Shown: positions 4,801 to 6,560 of the stretch, one piece after another
How positions within the stretch are numbered: the first letter of the stretch is position 1
Layout: each line of letters starts with the position of its first letter
Source of the DNA: Flavobacterium psychrophilum
GTDB taxonomy: Bacteria > Bacteroidota > Bacteroidia > Flavobacteriales > Flavobacteriaceae
Length of the DNA: 6,560 nt
Direction of reading: 5' to 3'
Assembly (NCBI GenBank): GCA_945897545.1
Contig: CAMDGJ010000157.1
Span: 1 to 6,560 of the forward strand
Notes under the pieces: model-generated
What the model saw: only the letters and a program-made list of their open reading frames with translations
Database searches by the model: none
Told to the model about the DNA's origin: nothing
Program-made: the position numbers and the translations under genes

Positions 4801-6054
4801 ATGTTATTCGAAGATTTATCACTTTCAAAAAGTATACAAAGAGCCGTATTTGAAGAAGGCTATACCCAACCCACCCCTATTCAAGAACGATCCATTCCAT
4901 TGGTTTTAGCTGGAAGAGACCTAATAGGTTGCGCTCAAACTGGTACAGGAAAAACGGCTGCATTTGCAATACCCATCATACATCAATTACACCGAATTGT
5001 TGGTTCATCAAAAAAGGCCAAAGAAATTCGTGCCTTAATTGTGACACCTACTCGCGAATTAGCAGTACAAATTGGAGAAAGTTTTGATACGTATGGAAAA
5101 TATACCAACTTGACACAACTCACTGTTTTTGGCGGAGTTTCGCAAGTTCCGCAAGTGGACAGTCTAAGAAAAGGAGTTGATATTCTGGTAGCAACACCAG
5201 GACGATTACTAGATTTGCACAAACAAGGTTTTATAGATTTAGATCATTTGCACACCTTAGTTCTTGACGAGGCTGATCAAATGCTGGATATGGGATTCAT
5301 AAACGACGTAAAAAAAATTGTAAAGCTTACGCCAAAAAACAGGCAAACCTTATTGTTCTCGGCTACGATGCCATTAGCAATTCGAGAGTTAGCCGAAATG
5401 TTCCTTAAAGATCCTGAAAAGGTCGAAGTATCTCCCGTTTCATCTACCGCCGAAAATGTAGAACAACACATTTATTTTGTCGAAAAAACCGAAAAAAGAA
5501 ATTTATTGTATCATTTGATAAAAAATCAAAATTTATCGGATGTGTTGGTTTTTTCAAGAACCAAACACGGTGCAGACAATGTGGTTAAAGCATTGCGAAA
5601 AAACAATATTGCAGCCGAAGCCATTCACGGAGACAAATCACAAAATGCCAGACAACGCGTTTTAGACGCATTTAAAAATAAAGAAATTGGAGTGCTCGTT
5701 GCTACAGATATTGCAGCCCGTGGTATTGATATTGATCAATTGCCCTTTGTAATCAATTTTGATTTACCCAATATTCCCGAAACTTACGTTCATCGTATAG
5801 GGAGAACAGGCCGAGCAGGAAATGAAGGAATTGCTATTTCTTTTTGCAGTAAAGACGAACATCAATATTGGAAGGACATTCAAAAATTAATCAAAGTCGA
5901 TGTGAAAACGATAAGTGACCATCCTTATCCTTGGCATTCTGGAAATCCTGAAACGGCTCAAGGCTCAGCACAAAAGAATTCAAACCGAAGTGGTGGAGCA
6001 CACAAATCAAGGAAATCAGAAGTTTCAAAGCAGAACAAAAAACGCTGGTATTAA
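4801..6054 (+). CDS. rhlE: DEAD-box ATP-dependent RNA helicase, RhlE type
   Basis: This enzyme uses ATP to unwind short RNA duplexes; RhlE-type proteins act in ribosome assembly, RNA turnover and cold adaptation. The 417-residue protein is complete, with two RecA-like domains. The Q motif includes F3 and PTPIQ (24-28). Motif I is AQTGTGKT (45-52), Ia PTREL (83-87), the GG element 111-112, Ib TPGR (132-135), II DEAD (156-159) and III SAT (187-189). In the second domain are VFSRT (250-254), ATDIAARGID (301-310) and HRIGRTGR (331-338). All catalytic motifs are intact. The sequence DIQKLIK followed by HPYP (359-377) is typical of the RhlE branch. A short basic, Ser/Asn/Lys-rich tail (about 380-417) is likely disordered and RNA-binding; it lacks the DbpA/CsdA-type RNA-recognition domain. 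The gene appears monocistronic, with its own twin -7 boxes and a strong terminator. Confidence 0.95.
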   Translation: MLFEDLSLSKSIQRAVFEEGYTQPTPIQERSIPLVLAGRDLIGCAQTGTGKTAAFAIPIIHQLHRIVGSSKKAKEIRALIVTPTRELAVQIGESFDTYGKYTNLTQLTVFGGVSQVPQVDSLRKGVDILVATPGRLLDLHKQGFIDLDHLHTLVLDEADQMLDMGFINDVKKIVKLTPKNRQTLLFSATMPLAIRELAEMFLKDPEKVEVSPVSSTAENVEQHIYFVEKTEKRNLLYHLIKNQNLSDVLVFSRTKHGADNVVKALRKNNIAAEAIHGDKSQNARQRVLDAFKNKEIGVLVATDIAARGIDIDQLPFVINFDLPNIPETYVHRIGRTGRAGNEGIAISFCSKDEHQYWKDIQKLIKVDVKTISDHPYPWHSGNPETAQGSAQKNSNRSGGAHKSRKSEVSKQNKKRWY

Positions 6055-6083
6055 TTATATATATTTAAGTGTTATACCATCAT

Positions 6084-6123
6084 AAAAGGTGCCTTTTAGC
6101 CATAAACTGAAAGGCGCTTTTTT
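6084..6123 (+). terminator. Strong intrinsic terminator after the helicase gene
   Basis: AAAAGGTGCCTTT (6084-6096) pairs with AAAGGCGCTTTTT (6110-6122), a 13 bp stem with two G-U wobbles and a 13-base loop, ending in a T run (6118-6123). It begins 30 bp after the helicase stop. The A tract on its left side could give some function on the minus strand too, but no minus-strand gene faces it within the window. Confidence 0.85.
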
Positions 6124-6200
6124 ATTGACAACTTTCTTGCTACTAATAATTTAAGCGTTAATTATTTGTTATAGTAATTTTATTTTTAATCTGTTTTGGC

Positions 6201-6208
6201 TAACTTTA
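6201..6208 (+). promoter_or_regulatory. Weak -7-like box upstream of the Hsp20 gene
   Basis: TAACTTTA differs from TAnnTTTG at the last base and lies 35 bp before the ATG at 6244. No TTG is found at 17-23 bp upstream. The 120 bp between the helicase terminator and the ATG is very AT-rich and shows no CIRCE-type inverted repeat or other known heat-shock operator that I can recognise, so control of this gene cannot be read from the sequence. Confidence 0.25.
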
Positions 6209-6243
6209 ATAAACTTTTTTTAAACAATTAAACATTTAAAATT

Positions 6244-6560
6244 ATGGAAACTTTAGTTAAAAGATCCGGATTATTTCCGACATTGGCGAACAAATCAGTT
6301 CACAACTTTTTTGATGATTTTATTACAAGAGATTTATTTGATTGGTCAGATAAAAATTTTGCAGCATTGGGCAGTAATCTACCTTCTGTTAATTTAAAAG
6401 AAACTGATAACAGTATAGAAGTTGAATTAGCGGCACCAGGAATGAAAAGGGAAGATTTTAGCGTTGAAGTAGATAACGATGTATTAATGATTTCTTCACA
6501 AAAACAAGAAGAAAAAGAAGAAAAAAAAGACAACTACTTAAGAAAAGAATTCAATTACCA
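6244..6560 (+). CDS. Small heat shock protein, Hsp20/alpha-crystallin family (3' end outside window)
   Basis: Hsp20 proteins are ATP-independent holdase chaperones that bind unfolding proteins in the cytoplasm. The frame is open from ATG 6244 to the window edge, giving 105 residues of a protein that is normally about 140-155 long. Residues 1-45 are a variable N-terminal arm with aromatic residues (FFDDF at 22-26, LFDW at 31-34). The alpha-crystallin domain begins near residue 47: PSVNLKETDN (47-56), the diagnostic block VELAAPGMKREDF (60-72), then VEVDNDVLMIS (74-84), an acidic/basic run of Glu and Lys (86-96) and YLRKEFNY (98-105). The C-terminal strands and IxI tail motif fall outside. A minus-strand frame at 6533-6300 is only its shadow. 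The gene is separated from the helicase by a strong terminator, so it is transcribed independently. Confidence 0.93.
   Translation, partial: METLVKRSGLFPTLANKSVHNFFDDFITRDLFDWSDKNFAALGSNLPSVNLKETDNSIEVELAAPGMKREDFSVEVDNDVLMISSQKQEEKEEKKDNYLRKEFNY

Noticed and set aside
4983..5471. Two minus-strand frames inside the helicase gene (4983-5222, 5277-5471)
   Set aside because: Both are antisense to conserved helicase motifs, with no promoter or recognisable product.
6300..6533. Minus-strand frame of 77 codons at the right edge
   Set aside because: Antisense to the Hsp20 gene; Ser/Phe-rich shadow of a Lys/Glu-rich sequence.

Overview
The window looks like ordinary chromosomal sequence from a member of the Bacteroidota, most likely a Flavobacterium-like species. 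The support is AT-rich DNA, start codons without Shine-Dalgarno sequences, several copies of the Bacteroidota -7 promoter box TAnnTTTG, and proteins with a flavobacterial look. I see no phage, insertion sequence, CRISPR array or defence cassette.

Layout, left to right. Positions 1-47 on the minus strand appear to be the 5' half of the signal recognition particle RNA (ffs), cut by the window edge inside its GGAA tetraloop. A well-formed promoter for it (TTG, 19 bp, TATATTTG) lies at 82-53. Reading the other way are a lipoprotein glutaminyl-peptide cyclotransferase (137-1186) and imidazolonepropionase HutI (1251-2492), with a palindromic repeat between them. A bidirectional terminator (2495-2518) separates hutI from a convergent minus-strand gene (2540-3421). 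That gene encodes a membrane-anchored coiled-coil protein of unknown function. It is divergent from an arginase-family gene (3514-4560), best read as formimidoylglutamase HutG. Each of these two divergent genes has a -7 box. After a 240 bp intergenic region, which holds a second repeat copy and twin -7 boxes, comes a RhlE-type DEAD-box RNA helicase (4801-6054) with a strong terminator. The window ends inside a small heat shock protein (Hsp20) gene that begins at 6244.

How the genes fit together. HutI makes N-formimidoyl-L-glutamate from imidazolonepropionate, and HutG hydrolyses that product to glutamate and formamide. The window therefore holds the last two steps of histidine breakdown, split by an opposite-strand gene and so not in one operon. 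HutH and HutU are not present here. The SRP RNA, helicase and Hsp20 are housekeeping or stress functions with no evident link to histidine use.

The points most worth a second look are the edge-truncated SRP RNA, the uncharacterised coiled-coil protein, departures from canonical active-site motifs in HutI and HutG, and the twin -7 boxes. I do not find convincing evidence of a new multi-gene system.
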